DNA of 26,373 bases from an uncultured Alistipes sp. (GTDB lineage Bacteria; Bacteroidota; Bacteroidia; Bacteroidales; Rikenellaceae), in the NCBI GenBank assembly GCA_900770635.1, contig CAAGLB010000052.1:1-26373 (forward strand), read 5' to 3'. This document shows positions 14,356 to 22,378 of the stretch, one piece after another (the first letter of the stretch is position 1; the number at the start of each line of letters is the position of its first letter). The notes below the pieces were generated by a model. The model ran no database searches. It was not told where the DNA came from and saw nothing but the letters and a program-made list of their open reading frames with translations. A program made the translations under genes and the position numbers.

Positions 14356-15636
14356 ATGAACAAAGACACACAGATTTTTGATTTGATCGCCGAGGAGCGT
14401 TCACGTCAAACTAAGGGCATCGAGCTTATCGCATCGGAGAACTTCGTGAGCGACCAGGTGATGGCTGCTATGGGCTCGGTATGTACTAACAAGTATGCTG
14501 AGGGCTACCCTGCTGCTCGCTACTATGGCGGCTGCGAGGTAGTTGACAAGATTGAGAACCTCGCTATCGAGCGCATCTGCAAGCTCTATGGCGCTGAGTA
14601 TGCCAACGTGCAGCCTCACTCAGGTGCTCAGGCAAACATGGCGGTATTCTTTGCTTGCCTAAAGCCAGGCGACACATTCATGGGCCTCGACCTATCACAC
14701 GGCGGTCACCTTTCACACGGTTCGCCTGTTAACATGTCGGGTATGTACTTCAACGCCATTGGCTACAAGCTTAAGGAGGAAACCGGCAACATCGACTACG
14801 AGGAGATGGAGGCACTCGCATTGGAGCACAAGCCAAAGCTAATCATCGGTGGTGCTTCGGCATTCTCACGTGAGTGGGACTACAAAAGAATGCGTGAGAT
14901 AGCCGATAAGATTGGTGCATTGTTGCTCATCGACATGGCTCACACAGCAGGTCTTATCGCAGCAGGCTTGTTGGACAACCCTGTGAAGTATGCCCACATC
15001 GTAACATCTACAACTCACAAGACATTGCGTGGTCCTCGTGGCGGTATCATCCTCATGGGCAAAGACTTCGACAACCCTTGGGGCTACACAACACCTAAGG
15101 GCGTGGTGAAGAAGATGTCGCAGATTTTGAACTCTGCCGTATTCCCAGGTATTCAGGGTGGTCCACTCGAGCACGTTATCGCAGCTAAGGCTGTTGCCTT
15201 TGGCGAGGCTCTTACCCCAGAGTACAAGGAGTATCAGAAGCAGGTGGTTAAGAACTCACAGGCATTGGCCGAGGCGCTCACTAAGCGTGGCTATAAGATC
15301 GTATCGGGCGGCACTGACAACCACCTCATGTTGGTTGACCTACGCACCAAGTTCCCAGAGCTCACTGGTAAGCTCGCTGAGAAGTGCTTGGTAGCTGCCG
15401 ACATCACCACAAACAAGAACATGGTGCCATTCGACTCACGCACCCCATTCACAACATCGGGCTTGCGCTTCGGTACTCCAGCAATCACAACACGTGGTGT
15501 TAAGGAGGATAAGATGGACTACATCGCAGAGCTCATCGACCGAGTGCTCAGCGACCCTGAGAACGAGGAGAACATCGCAGCAGTACGCAAGGATGTAAAT
15601 GCCATGATGCAGGAGTATCCTTTGTTTGCATGGTAA
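14356..15636 (+). CDS. glyA: Serine hydroxymethyltransferase
   Basis: GlyA is a cytosolic PLP enzyme converting serine and tetrahydrofolate to glycine and 5,10-methylene-tetrahydrofolate, the main source of one-carbon units. I chose ATG 14356 (426 residues) because MNKDTQIFDLIAEERSRQ fits the family start; an upstream in-frame ATG at 14305 would add 17 residues overlapping the preceding gene. Features: GIELIASENFVS (21-32), EGYPAARYYGGCEVVD (49-64), QPHSGAQANMAV (86-97), DMAHTAGLIAAG (193-204), and the PLP lysine K222 in TSTTHKTLRGPRGG. Length is in the usual range (415-430). Codon bias is strong, consistent with high expression. A hairpin terminator lies 23 bp downstream. Confidence 0.97.
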   Translation: MNKDTQIFDLIAEERSRQTKGIELIASENFVSDQVMAAMGSVCTNKYAEGYPAARYYGGCEVVDKIENLAIERICKLYGAEYANVQPHSGAQANMAVFFACLKPGDTFMGLDLSHGGHLSHGSPVNMSGMYFNAIGYKLKEETGNIDYEEMEALALEHKPKLIIGGASAFSREWDYKRMREIADKIGALLLIDMAHTAGLIAAGLLDNPVKYAHIVTSTTHKTLRGPRGGIILMGKDFDNPWGYTTPKGVVKKMSQILNSAVFPGIQGGPLEHVIAAKAVAFGEALTPEYKEYQKQVVKNSQALAEALTKRGYKIVSGGTDNHLMLVDLRTKFPELTGKLAEKCLVAADITTNKNMVPFDSRTPFTTSGLRFGTPAITTRGVKEDKMDYIAELIDRVLSDPENEENIAAVRKDVNAMMQEYPLFAW

Positions 15637-15659
15637 GATAACAAGCTGATTAACAACGA

Positions 15660-15701
15660 GGGAGTGGCTTAATAACTCAACGTTATTGGTCGCTCCCTTT
15701 T
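15660..15701 (+). terminator. Intrinsic terminator of glyA
   Basis: GGGAGTG (15660-15666) pairs with CGCTCCC (15691-15697, one wobble), and the upper stem AATAAC (15671-15676) pairs with GTTATT (15682-15687) around a five-base loop. TTTT follows. The next gene starts only 10 bp later, so some readthrough may feed it. Confidence 0.8.
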
Positions 15702-15711
15702 AGGTAAGCTC

Positions 15712-16386
15712 ATGGACAACTTAGTAACATTCCTTCGAGGCATACACCTCAACGACAACAAGGAGTGGTATATGGCCCATCGTGCAGAGTACATAAGGAC
15801 GTTCAACACCAATGCTCGACTCATAGAACAACTTATCGAGCATATCGGAGAGTTCGACACCACGATTCGTTACCACCGCCTATCGGACTGCAGCTATGCG
15901 CTACTACGCCCTTATAAGCTAAAACTCGATAAGCGCACATATAACGACTACATAGGTGGCTTCTTTGCACGTGCTGGCAAGCGTAGCGGCTATGCTGGCT
16001 ACTACTACCACATATCGCCCGAGCCCTCAGATAGTGGAGGCTCGCTCCTCGCTGCGGGCATCTTCAACCCCAGCGTCGAGCTGCTGACAGCATTCAGGGA
16101 GGAGGCTGTCAAAGATGGATCTACCATCATGGAGCTAATCAAAGCAAGTGGTTTTCAGCTGTTGGAGCGTGACAGGTTTGTGCGCCTACCCAAGGGCATG
16201 ACCATAGAGGCCGAGTATCGCACTCTGCTGTTGCAGCGTCATCTTATGTTAGTTAAGCGTGTGGATGTCAGCTGGTTTAGCCATGAGAAGTGTGCCAAGC
16301 GCACAGCACAAGAGTTCTGCCACTGCAAGCCCTTTGTCGACTACCTAAACAGTATCGTCGACAAACAGCACTGCGGCAAAGAGTAA
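15712..16386 (+). CDS. DUF2461 family protein (TIGR02453-like)
   Basis: The 224-residue cytosolic protein matches DUF2461, a widespread family with no firmly established biochemical role. Supporting motifs in order: FLRGIHLNDNKEWYMAHRAEY (residues ~7-27, the family's N-(N/D)-x-x-W-(F/Y) signature), a central region where the usual RDVRFSKDKSPYK becomes LRPYKLKLDKRTYNDYIGGFF (~65-85), and the hallmark GYAGYYYHISPEP (~93-105). GGSLLAAGIFNPSVELLTAFREE corresponds to the GG-Y-x-P segment. Four cysteines cluster near the C-terminus (KCAKRTAQEFCHCKPF), possibly fortuitous. It lies between the glyA terminator and convergent rmuC, with 18 bp to the latter; a small AGGGT/ACCCT hairpin (16394-16406) sits in that junction. 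Confidence 0.85.
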   Translation: MDNLVTFLRGIHLNDNKEWYMAHRAEYIRTFNTNARLIEQLIEHIGEFDTTIRYHRLSDCSYALLRPYKLKLDKRTYNDYIGGFFARAGKRSGYAGYYYHISPEPSDSGGSLLAAGIFNPSVELLTAFREEAVKDGSTIMELIKASGFQLLERDRFVRLPKGMTIEAEYRTLLLQRHLMLVKRVDVSWFSHEKCAKRTAQEFCHCKPFVDYLNSIVDKQHCGKE

Positions 16387-16404
16387 AACAGCGAGGGTAG
16401 CACC

Positions 16405-17691
16405 CTACTCCTCGTCTAAGTCGGCCTCGGCAAGAGCCTTGGCCGATTGTTGTTTCTTGGTGGGTAAGCCCAACTTTTTAAGTCGCTCACCAAGACGTAC
16501 TATATTATTATTACCCGTATGTAGGCGCTTATAGGCCTCATCGTACTTCGCCTTGGCACTATCAAGCGCCGAGCCAACACCATCAAGTTGCTCGGTGAAG
16601 ACCACCAACTGCTCGTAGAGCTTGGTCGCCTTATCTACAATCTCAGCCTGATTCTTCGTCTGCTCGTCACGACGCCACATATCGCCAACCATCTTCAACA
16701 GAGCAAAGAGGTTTGTGGGCGACGAGATGATAATCTTCTTACGATAGGCCTCAGCCCAGATAGTATTATCCTCCTTCAACGCCTCCAAGAATGCTGGCTC
16801 GGTGGGGATAAACATAATCACAAAGTCAGGCGAGTTGATAAGCTTCTGATACTCTTTGAGTGCAAGCTCCTGAACATGTTTCTTAACCGACTGCACGTGC
16901 TCCGCCAACGCCTGACGACGCTCAGCCTCACTCTCGGCCTCAGCATAACGAACATAGGCAGTAAGCGACACCTTTGAGTCGATGACTATCGAGCGCTCCT
17001 CGGGTAGCGACAGCACCACATCGGGGCGTAGGTTCTGCCCCTCCTCACCCTTGATATTCTGCTGAATATGGTAGTGAATACCCTTAACTAATCCTGTGCT
17101 ATCGAGGATTGTTTCGAGATATGCCTCACCCCAGTCGCCCTGCACCTTGGAGTTACCCTTTAGGGCATCGGTAAGGTTGGCTGCCGACGAGGTCATCTGC
17201 TGATTGAGTTTAATGAGGTTATCGAGCTCATTTTTAAGCGCTCCACGCTGCTCGTTTTCATGAGCATATATACGCTCGACACGCTCACGAAACTCGGTGA
17301 TATTATCCTTAAATGGCTTCAACAACAGATCCAACGAGTCACGGTTTGCCTGACGCAAGTGGTGCTGATGCTCGGTAAGAATCTCATTAGCAAGATTTTT
17401 AAACTCGCTCTTCATCGTGCGCTCCGACTCCTCACGCTCCTTGCGCAGCTGCTCAAAGCTCTGCTTTAGCTGATCACGCTCGCTCTGGGTGCGAACATGC
17501 GCAATACGCTCATCGTTAAGCGATTGCTGGCTTTGCGTAAGACTTCCCTCAAGCTCCGAAATACGTCTATCGCTAATGCTCTTTGCGGCATTCACCTCCG
17601 CCTCACGACGCTGCCACATAACCCATAGTGCCACGAGCGTAGCCACAAGAAGGGCGATACACACAAGAAATATAGTAGAAATTGTTGTCAT
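16405..17691 (-). CDS. rmuC: DNA recombination protein RmuC
   Basis: RmuC limits inversions between short inverted repeats in E. coli and has a restriction-endonuclease-like core; its exact activity is unsettled. The 428-residue protein has an N-terminal transmembrane helix (ISTIFLVCIALLVATLVALWVM, residues ~4-25) and a long coiled coil (~30-150: EAEVNAAKSISDRRISELEGSL, ERDQLKQSFEQLRKEREESE). The conserved catalytic-like domain follows: KGNSKVQGDWGEAYLETIL (~178-196), LRPDVVLSLPEERSIVIDSKVSL (~220-242) and VIMFIPTEPAFLEAL (~290-304). D and K residues in the DSK motif fit the PD-(D/E)xK fold. Given the abundance of inverted repeats in this window, its presence is notable, though the gene is common. 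It is divergent from rpe. Confidence 0.94.
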   Translation of the reverse strand: MTTISTIFLVCIALLVATLVALWVMWQRREAEVNAAKSISDRRISELEGSLTQSQQSLNDERIAHVRTQSERDQLKQSFEQLRKEREESERTMKSEFKNLANEILTEHQHHLRQANRDSLDLLLKPFKDNITEFRERVERIYAHENEQRGALKNELDNLIKLNQQMTSSAANLTDALKGNSKVQGDWGEAYLETILDSTGLVKGIHYHIQQNIKGEEGQNLRPDVVLSLPEERSIVIDSKVSLTAYVRYAEAESEAERRQALAEHVQSVKKHVQELALKEYQKLINSPDFVIMFIPTEPAFLEALKEDNTIWAEAYRKKIIISSPTNLFALLKMVGDMWRRDEQTKNQAEIVDKATKLYEQLVVFTEQLDGVGSALDSAKAKYDEAYKRLHTGNNNIVRLGERLKKLGLPTKKQQSAKALAEADLDEE

Positions 17692-17720
17692 CTGAGTTAC
17701 GATTAGTGGTTAACTAAGAG

Positions 17721-17781
17721 CAAAGATACAAAACTATTCGAAGAATAGTGCTCGAAATCAAAACATTTTTTGTAATTTTGT
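17721..17781. promoter_or_regulatory. Divergent rmuC/rpe promoter region with central dyad
   Basis: TATCTTTG reads on the minus strand at 17728-17721 (-7 box for rmuC), and TAATTTTG on the plus strand at 17774-17781 (-7 box for rpe). Between them ACTATTC (17733-17739) and GAATAGT (17743-17749) form a perfect 7-bp dyad around GAA, with TTCGAA at its centre. It lies just upstream of where both -33 boxes would be, the position expected for a shared operator. Neither -33 box is a good match. Confidence 0.5.
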
Positions 17782-17821
17782 CCATTCGTAGAACGATAAC
17801 CCTAAAACAACCTAAAATAGT

Positions 17822-18475
17822 ATGAGAAGAATTATTGCTCCATCGGTGCTTTCTGCCGATTTTGGTAATCTTAATAAGGATATGGAGATGCTCCAGCGCT
17901 CAGAGGCTGAGTGGGTGCATGTCGATGTTATGGACGGTGTGTTTGTACCAAACATCTCGTTCGGCTTCCCACTTATGAAACCACTACGCAAGGGCACTAC
18001 TAAGGTCTTGGACGTACACCTAATGATCACTGCACCCGAGAAATATGTTGAGCGCTTTGTGGAGGCTGGTGCCGACTATGTGACATTCCACTACGAGGCT
18101 ACTGAGAATATTCAGCTCTGCATCGACCTTATCCGCAAGGCGGGAGCCAAGGTAGGCATCTCTATTAAGCCAGGCACAGAGCCCGAGGTATTGGACAAGT
18201 GGATTGAGCAGCTCGACCTTATCCTTGTGATGAGCGTAGAGCCAGGCTTCGGTGGTCAGAAGTTCATGCCATCGTCTATTGCCAAGTGCGAGTACCTAAA
18301 TCGCAAGAAGCAGGAGTTGGGCCTCAGCGACCTTATAATAGAGGTTGATGGCGGCATCTCGGCAGCTAACTCACGCCTATTATTCGATGCTGGCGCTGAG
18401 GCATTGGTTGCTGGCAGCTCAGTATTTGGCGCTGAGAACCAGGAGCAGGCAATCATTGACATGCTAAACTCATAG
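17822..18475 (+). CDS. rpe: Ribulose-phosphate 3-epimerase
   Basis: Rpe interconverts ribulose-5-phosphate and xylulose-5-phosphate in the non-oxidative pentose phosphate pathway, using a divalent metal in a TIM barrel. The 217-residue protein has all core motifs: IAPSVLSADFGNL (5-17), the metal and acid residues in HVDVMDGVFVPNISFG (33-48), DVHLMI (64-69), VMSVEPGFGGQKFM (~138-151) for phosphate binding, IEVDGGIS (~173-180) and AGSSVFG at the C-terminal phosphate loop. Length is standard (~215-225). It is the first of four close genes (rpe, ABC-F, rlmB, YgjP-like). The next ATG is one base after its stop, so translation is probably coupled. Confidence 0.97.
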   Translation: MRRIIAPSVLSADFGNLNKDMEMLQRSEAEWVHVDVMDGVFVPNISFGFPLMKPLRKGTTKVLDVHLMITAPEKYVERFVEAGADYVTFHYEATENIQLCIDLIRKAGAKVGISIKPGTEPEVLDKWIEQLDLILVMSVEPGFGGQKFMPSSIAKCEYLNRKKQELGLSDLIIEVDGGISAANSRLLFDAGAEALVAGSSVFGAENQEQAIIDMLNS

Positions 18476-18476
18476 T

Positions 18477-20405
18477 ATGATCTCGTTAGACAATCTTTCG
18501 GTAAGCTACGGAGGGTGGACACTCTTCGACTCGATATCCTTCATGATTAACCCCAAAGACCGCATAGGCCTTGTGGGTAAGAATGGTGCGGGCAAGACTA
18601 CCCTACTACGCATCATCACTGGCGAGCAGCAGCCCACCGAGGGCGCTGTGTCGATTAATGGCGAGTGCACAATAGGCTATCTTCCTCAGCAGATGCGTGT
18701 TGCCGACACAACAACACTCGTTGACGAGACAGCAAAAGCCTTTGACGAGGTGTTGCGCATAGAGGCAGACATTGAGCGACTTACCAACGAGATTGCCGCA
18801 CGCACCGACTACGAGTCGGAGGAGTATGCCTCGCTTATTCATCGCCTCAACGATGCCAACGACCGCTACCACATCCTTGGTGGCGACACCCGTGAGGCCG
18901 ACATCGAGCGCACGCTACTCGGCCTTGGATTCAAGCGCACCGACTTCGAGCGCCCCACACGTGAGTTCTCGGGAGGCTGGCGCATGCGTATTGAGCTTGC
19001 TAAGCTCTTGCTACGTCGTCCCTCGATATTTCTCTTAGATGAGCCTACAAACCACCTCGACATCGAGAGTATCCAGTGGCTCGAAGACTACCTCAAAAAC
19101 TACAATGGCGCAGTGCTGCTCATCTCGCACGATAGAGCATTTCTCGATAACGTGACAACACGCACAGTCGAGCTTTCGTTGGGCAAGATTTACGACTACA
19201 AAGTACCCTACTCGAAGTATGTCGTTTTGCGTGCCGAGCGTCGTGCCCAGCAGATGGCAGCCTACGAGAATCAGCAGCGACTAATCGAGAAGACCGAGGA
19301 GTTCATCGAGAAGTTCCGCTACAAGCCAACAAAGAGTAATCAGGTGCAGTCACGAGTCAAGCAGCTCGAGAAGCTTGAGCGCATAGAGGTTGACGAGGAG
19401 GATCTATCACGCCTAAACATCAAGTTCCCACCAGCGCCACGCTCAGGACAGATTGTTGCCGAGGTAAAGGAGGTGGGCAAGGCATTCGGTCAGAAGCGCA
19501 TATTCTCGGGTGCTGAGTTCACCATCGAGCGCGGTCAAAAAATAGCCTTGGTAGGTCGCAATGGCGAGGGTAAGACAACCTTTGCACGAATACTCCTTGG
19601 AGAGTTGGAGGCTACCGAGGGTACGATAAAGCTCGGCGCTAATGTCAACATCGGCTACTACGCCCAGAATCAAGACGACCTTATGGACGGCGAGTTTACA
19701 GTCTTCGACACTCTTGACAGAGTAGCTGTGGGCGATATTCGCACACGTCTCAGGGATATCCTCGGAGCATTCCTCTTCCGTGGCGAGGATATCGACAAGA
19801 AGGTCAAGGTATTGTCGGGTGGCGAGCGCTCACGTCTTGCCATGGCACGCCTCATGCTCGAGCCATATAACCTGCTTATCCTCGACGAGCCAACAAACCA
19901 TATGGACATGCGCTCGAAGGATATTTTGAAGGAGGCACTCATGAAGTTCGATGGCACTGTGGTAGTTGTGTCGCACGATAGAGAGTTCCTCGACGGCCTT
20001 GTGGATCGCATCTACGAGTTTAGAGATGGTGGCGTAAGAGAGTATCTTGGCGACATCTGGTACTTCCTCGAGAAGCGCAAGGTGGAGTCGTTGCAAGATA
20101 TTGAGCGTCACGACAAACCAACTGCGCCCAAGGCAGTAGAGAGCAGTGGAGGCAAGCTCAGCTACGAGCAGAAGAAGGAGCAGGAGAAACTCCTGCGCAA
20201 GCTACGCAAAAATGTGGAGATGATTGAGGAGGAGCTGGCAAAGGTGGAGAAGGAGATTGCCGACTACGACGCTAAGTTTGCAGTAGCCACAGAGTATAAC
20301 GCCGACGACTACACAAAGTATAACGCCCTCAAAGAGCGCTACGACCACCTCATGCACGAGTGGGAGAAGGCCTCGTATGAGGTAGAGATAACCGAACAAA
20401 GCTAA
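18477..20405 (+). CDS. ABC-F family ATPase (translation factor type)
   Basis: ABC-F proteins have two fused ATPase domains and no membrane part; characterised members (EttA, Uup, ribosome-protection factors) bind the ribosomal E site. In the 642 residues: first Walker A GKNGAGKTT (34-42), signature FSGGWRMRIELAKLLL, Walker B IFLLDEPTNHLD (~181-192), and an arm/linker region with YKVPYSKYVVLRAERR and a basic helix (FRYKPTKSNQVQSRVKQLEKL, ~280-303). The second Walker A is GRNGEGKTT (~359-367), with signature LSGGERSRLAMARLML and Walker B LLILDEPTNHMD. A C-terminal coiled coil (YEQKKEQEKLLRKLRKNVE, ~562-640) is as in Uup-type members. The exact subfamily is unclear; nothing points specifically to antibiotic resistance. 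rlmB follows after 8 bp, fitting a ribosome-related operon. Confidence 0.92.
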   Translation: MISLDNLSVSYGGWTLFDSISFMINPKDRIGLVGKNGAGKTTLLRIITGEQQPTEGAVSINGECTIGYLPQQMRVADTTTLVDETAKAFDEVLRIEADIERLTNEIAARTDYESEEYASLIHRLNDANDRYHILGGDTREADIERTLLGLGFKRTDFERPTREFSGGWRMRIELAKLLLRRPSIFLLDEPTNHLDIESIQWLEDYLKNYNGAVLLISHDRAFLDNVTTRTVELSLGKIYDYKVPYSKYVVLRAERRAQQMAAYENQQRLIEKTEEFIEKFRYKPTKSNQVQSRVKQLEKLERIEVDEEDLSRLNIKFPPAPRSGQIVAEVKEVGKAFGQKRIFSGAEFTIERGQKIALVGRNGEGKTTFARILLGELEATEGTIKLGANVNIGYYAQNQDDLMDGEFTVFDTLDRVAVGDIRTRLRDILGAFLFRGEDIDKKVKVLSGGERSRLAMARLMLEPYNLLILDEPTNHMDMRSKDILKEALMKFDGTVVVVSHDREFLDGLVDRIYEFRDGGVREYLGDIWYFLEKRKVESLQDIERHDKPTAPKAVESSGGKLSYEQKKEQEKLLRKLRKNVEMIEEELAKVEKEIADYDAKFAVATEYNADDYTKYNALKERYDHLMHEWEKASYEVEITEQS

Positions 20406-20413
20406 CACAAAAT

Positions 20414-21151
20414 ATGGAGAAGGAGAATATTATTTTTGGTATCCGCCCCGTTGCCGAGGCTATCGAGGCACGCAAGCAGATTGAGCGCATATATATAAAG
20501 AAGGGCGCTGAAGGACAGCTAATGACCGACCTCAAGGATCTCATGGCACGCCACCACCTACGCTATCAGGAGGTGCCCATCGAGAAGCTTAACCGCCTGA
20601 CACGTGGCAACCACCAGGGCGTTGTGGCGCAGACTGCCGCCATCGAGTATGTGTCGGTGGAGGACATTATGGAGCGTGTGCCCGAGGACGAGACACCACT
20701 CATCGTGGTCTTCGACGGTGTTACCGACGTACGTAACTTTGGCGGCATCGCCCGCTCGGCAGAGTGCGCAGGAGCTCACGGCCTTATCACGCCACTCAAA
20801 AATTCAGCACCCGTAAATGGCGATGCTATACGCTCGTCGGCTGGTGCATTGCAGAATATCCCTGTGTGTCGTGTAGGCTCTATACGCAACACACTTAAGG
20901 CGTTGCAGGCTGATGGTTTCCAGATTGTTGCAGCCACAGAGAAGAGCAACAAACTGCTATACGATGCCGACTTTAAGAAGCCTACCGCAATTGTCATGGG
21001 CGCCGAGGATAAGGGCATCTCGAAGGAGGTACTCAAACTTTGCGACGAGCAGCTCGCTATTCCGCTTATCGGCCACACCGAGTCGCTCAACGTGTCGGCA
21101 GCAGCAGCCATCATGCTCTTCGAGGTTGTACGCCAACGCATAGGCGACTAA
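20414..21151 (+). CDS. rlmB: 23S rRNA (guanosine-2'-O)-methyltransferase RlmB / TrmH family
   Basis: This SPOUT methyltransferase probably methylates the ribose of G2251 (E. coli numbering) in the peptidyl-transferase P loop. The 245 residues show the N-terminal substrate-binding domain (IIFGIRPVAEAIEARKQIERIYI, 6-28; GNHQGVVAQ). The trefoil-knot domain follows: DGVTDVRNFGGIARSAECAG (motif 1, ~100-119), AIVMGAEDKGIS (motif 2, ~192-203) and IPLIGHTESLNVSAAAAIMLFE (motif 3, ~216-237). Length agrees with RlmB (~245). Other TrmH-family specificities cannot be excluded from sequence alone. The stop TAA (21149-21151) overlaps the next gene's ATG by one base, so translational coupling is likely. Confidence 0.9.
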   Translation: MEKENIIFGIRPVAEAIEARKQIERIYIKKGAEGQLMTDLKDLMARHHLRYQEVPIEKLNRLTRGNHQGVVAQTAAIEYVSVEDIMERVPEDETPLIVVFDGVTDVRNFGGIARSAECAGAHGLITPLKNSAPVNGDAIRSSAGALQNIPVCRVGSIRNTLKALQADGFQIVAATEKSNKLLYDADFKKPTAIVMGAEDKGISKEVLKLCDEQLAIPLIGHTESLNVSAAAAIMLFEVVRQRIGD

Positions 21152-21720
21152 TGAGCTTGGTGAAACACCCAACGCTTGGATTAATAGAGTGTGTTCGTTC
21201 CATTCGGGCACGCTCTATTCGTCTTACGGTGCGTGGCGATGGCTCTTTGCGCCTAAGCTACCCACTATTTGCAAGCCGCAGTCGTGCCATAGCCTTTGCC
21301 GAGAGCCGCATGGAGTGGATCGTGCGCACACGCCAGCGCCTCGCTGAGCGACAACATAGCTACCCCACAATCTCACGTCACGAGGTTGAGCGCCTACGCC
21401 ATGAGGCACGCAGCTACATACCTCAAACCCTCGAACGCCTTAGCACAAAGCATGGCCTGCGCTACACCACGCTACGCATATCGTCGGCACACACACGCTG
21501 GGGCTCGTGTAGTGGCCGCAATGGCATATCTATATCGTTGTTCGTGATGCTTCTGCCCGAGCATCTGCGTGAGTTTATCATGCTGCACGAGCTCTGCCAC
21601 ACCCGCCACCACAACCACTCGGCAGAGTTTCATGCCCTGCTTAACATGTTTGTCGGCGGCAACGAGAAGCGACTCAACGCCGAACTGCGCAAATATAAAA
21701 TTCCGAGGATAAGCAATTAA
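21151..21720 (+). CDS. YgjP-like zinc metallopeptidase (DUF45, M48-related)
   Basis: I start this 189-residue protein at ATG 21151, overlapping the rlmB stop by one base; a longer in-frame extension to 21040 lies inside rlmB. The N-terminal half has the family's beta-rich pattern (RSIRARSIRLTVRGDGSLRLSYP) and a basic helix. The diagnostic RWGSCS is at ~116-121. The zinc site is HELCH (146-150), with the third ligand in NHSAEFH (His156), i.e. HExxH-x5-H, plus Glu147 as catalytic base. The physiological substrate of YgjP-like proteins is not established. Arginine and histidine are very frequent, giving a basic protein. It is last in the rpe operon; no clear terminator follows. Confidence 0.9.
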   Translation: MSLVKHPTLGLIECVRSIRARSIRLTVRGDGSLRLSYPLFASRSRAIAFAESRMEWIVRTRQRLAERQHSYPTISRHEVERLRHEARSYIPQTLERLSTKHGLRYTTLRISSAHTRWGSCSGRNGISISLFVMLLPEHLREFIMLHELCHTRHHNHSAEFHALLNMFVGGNEKRLNAELRKYKIPRISN

Positions 21721-21734
21721 AAATAAGGGACGAT

Positions 21735-21990
21735 ATATAAATGAGTAATGAGTAGTGAGTAATGAGTAATGAGTAATAATTTTCGTTGCTACGTACCACT
21801 CGCTTACAATGTCATTCTGAACGTAGTGAAGAATCTCTTCAGTCTGTACTCACCGAGAGATGTTTCGCTTCGCTCAACATGACAGGTGTGGGTAGAGCCG
21901 CTAAAGCTTGATGTGAGAGACTATCAAATGAGTAATGAGTAGTGAGTAACAAAAAAATATTACTAATTACTAATTACTCTCTACTAATTC
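21735..21990. repeat. Composite repeat: GAGTAATGAGTA tracts flanking a palindromic repeat copy
   Basis: 21740-21776 consists of GAGTAATGAGTAGTGAGTAA-type units, which return at 21927-21949 and appear inverted as ATTACTAATTACTAATTACTC at 21959-21980. Between them, 21811-21883 is a well-preserved GTCATNNTGAGCG palindrome (27-nt arms, 21811-21837 and 21857-21883). Arm sequences are swapped relative to the 5194 units, meaning the opposite orientation. No gene is seen in 21721-22230. Confidence 0.7.
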
Positions 21991-22232
21991 AGTCGTGCTA
22001 TGTGGTGCATCGAAAAAGTAACTACCCTGGGATAGTACAGAAGTAGAGTCTAAGGTAGCTACCTTTGAAAAATGTGTGCAGAGTGCGGCTTATCGCAATA
22101 AATGATTTATTGTCAGAAGTCGTGCTATGTGGTGCATCGAAAAAGTAACTACCCTGGGATAGTACAGAAGTACAGCCCAGGGTAGTTATCTTTGAGCGAT
22201 GTGCCGCAGAGTGCGGCTTATCACAATAAATG
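21991..22232. repeat. Tandem duplication of the tRNA-Gln terminator region (127-bp period)
   Basis: AGTCGTGCTATGTGGTGCAT begins at 21991 and again at 22118. The copies stay alike through the hairpin (GTAACTACCCTGGGATAGTA) and the GCAGAGTGCGGCTTATC(G/A)CAATAAATG tail, and stop being similar exactly at the tRNA CCA end (22231-22233). The tRNA-proximal copy has an intact hairpin. In the distal copy the second arm has drifted (TCTAAGGTAGCTACC) and pairing is reduced. Confidence 0.85.
22140..22187 (-). terminator. Intrinsic terminator of tRNA-Gln
   Basis: Read on the minus strand, AACTACCCTGGG (22187-22176) pairs perfectly over 12 bp with CCCAGGGTAGTT (22158-22147), followed by ACTTTTT (22146-22140). 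The loop contains GTAC-TTCT-GTAC, a second small stem. Outer sequences GGTGCATCG and CGATGTGCC extend the palindrome. Confidence 0.85.
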
Positions 22233-22304
22233 GTTGAGCTACCGAGATTCGAACTCAGAATAACAGAACCAAAATCTGCTGTGTTACCGTTACACCATAG
22301 CTCA
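22231..22304 (-). tRNA. tRNA-Gln (anticodon UUG)
   Basis: On the minus strand the acceptor arm TGAGCTA (22304-22298) pairs with TAGCTCA (22241-22235). The D arm is GTGT..ACAC. The anticodon stem GCAGA/TCTGT encloses loop TTTTGGT with anticodon TTG (Gln, CAA/CAG). The T arm CTGAG-TTCGAAT-CTCGG has the canonical TTCGA loop. The discriminator base is A, and CCA is genomically encoded (22233-22231). Promoter and terminator flank it, so it is transcribed singly. Confidence 0.97.
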
Positions 22305-22324
22305 ATCGTTGCTCGTAAGCGGTG

Positions 22325-22355
22325 CAAAGATAGTCTATTTTTTTTAATTAGCAAA
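22325..22355 (-). promoter_or_regulatory. Promoter of tRNA-Gln
   Basis: On the minus strand TTTG (22355-22352), 19 bp, TATCTTTG (22332-22325) matches the Bacteroidota consensus. The predicted start is about 14 nt before the tRNA. Confidence 0.7.
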
Positions 22356-22378
22356 ATTTTGGCAACCTTGTTAGCCTC

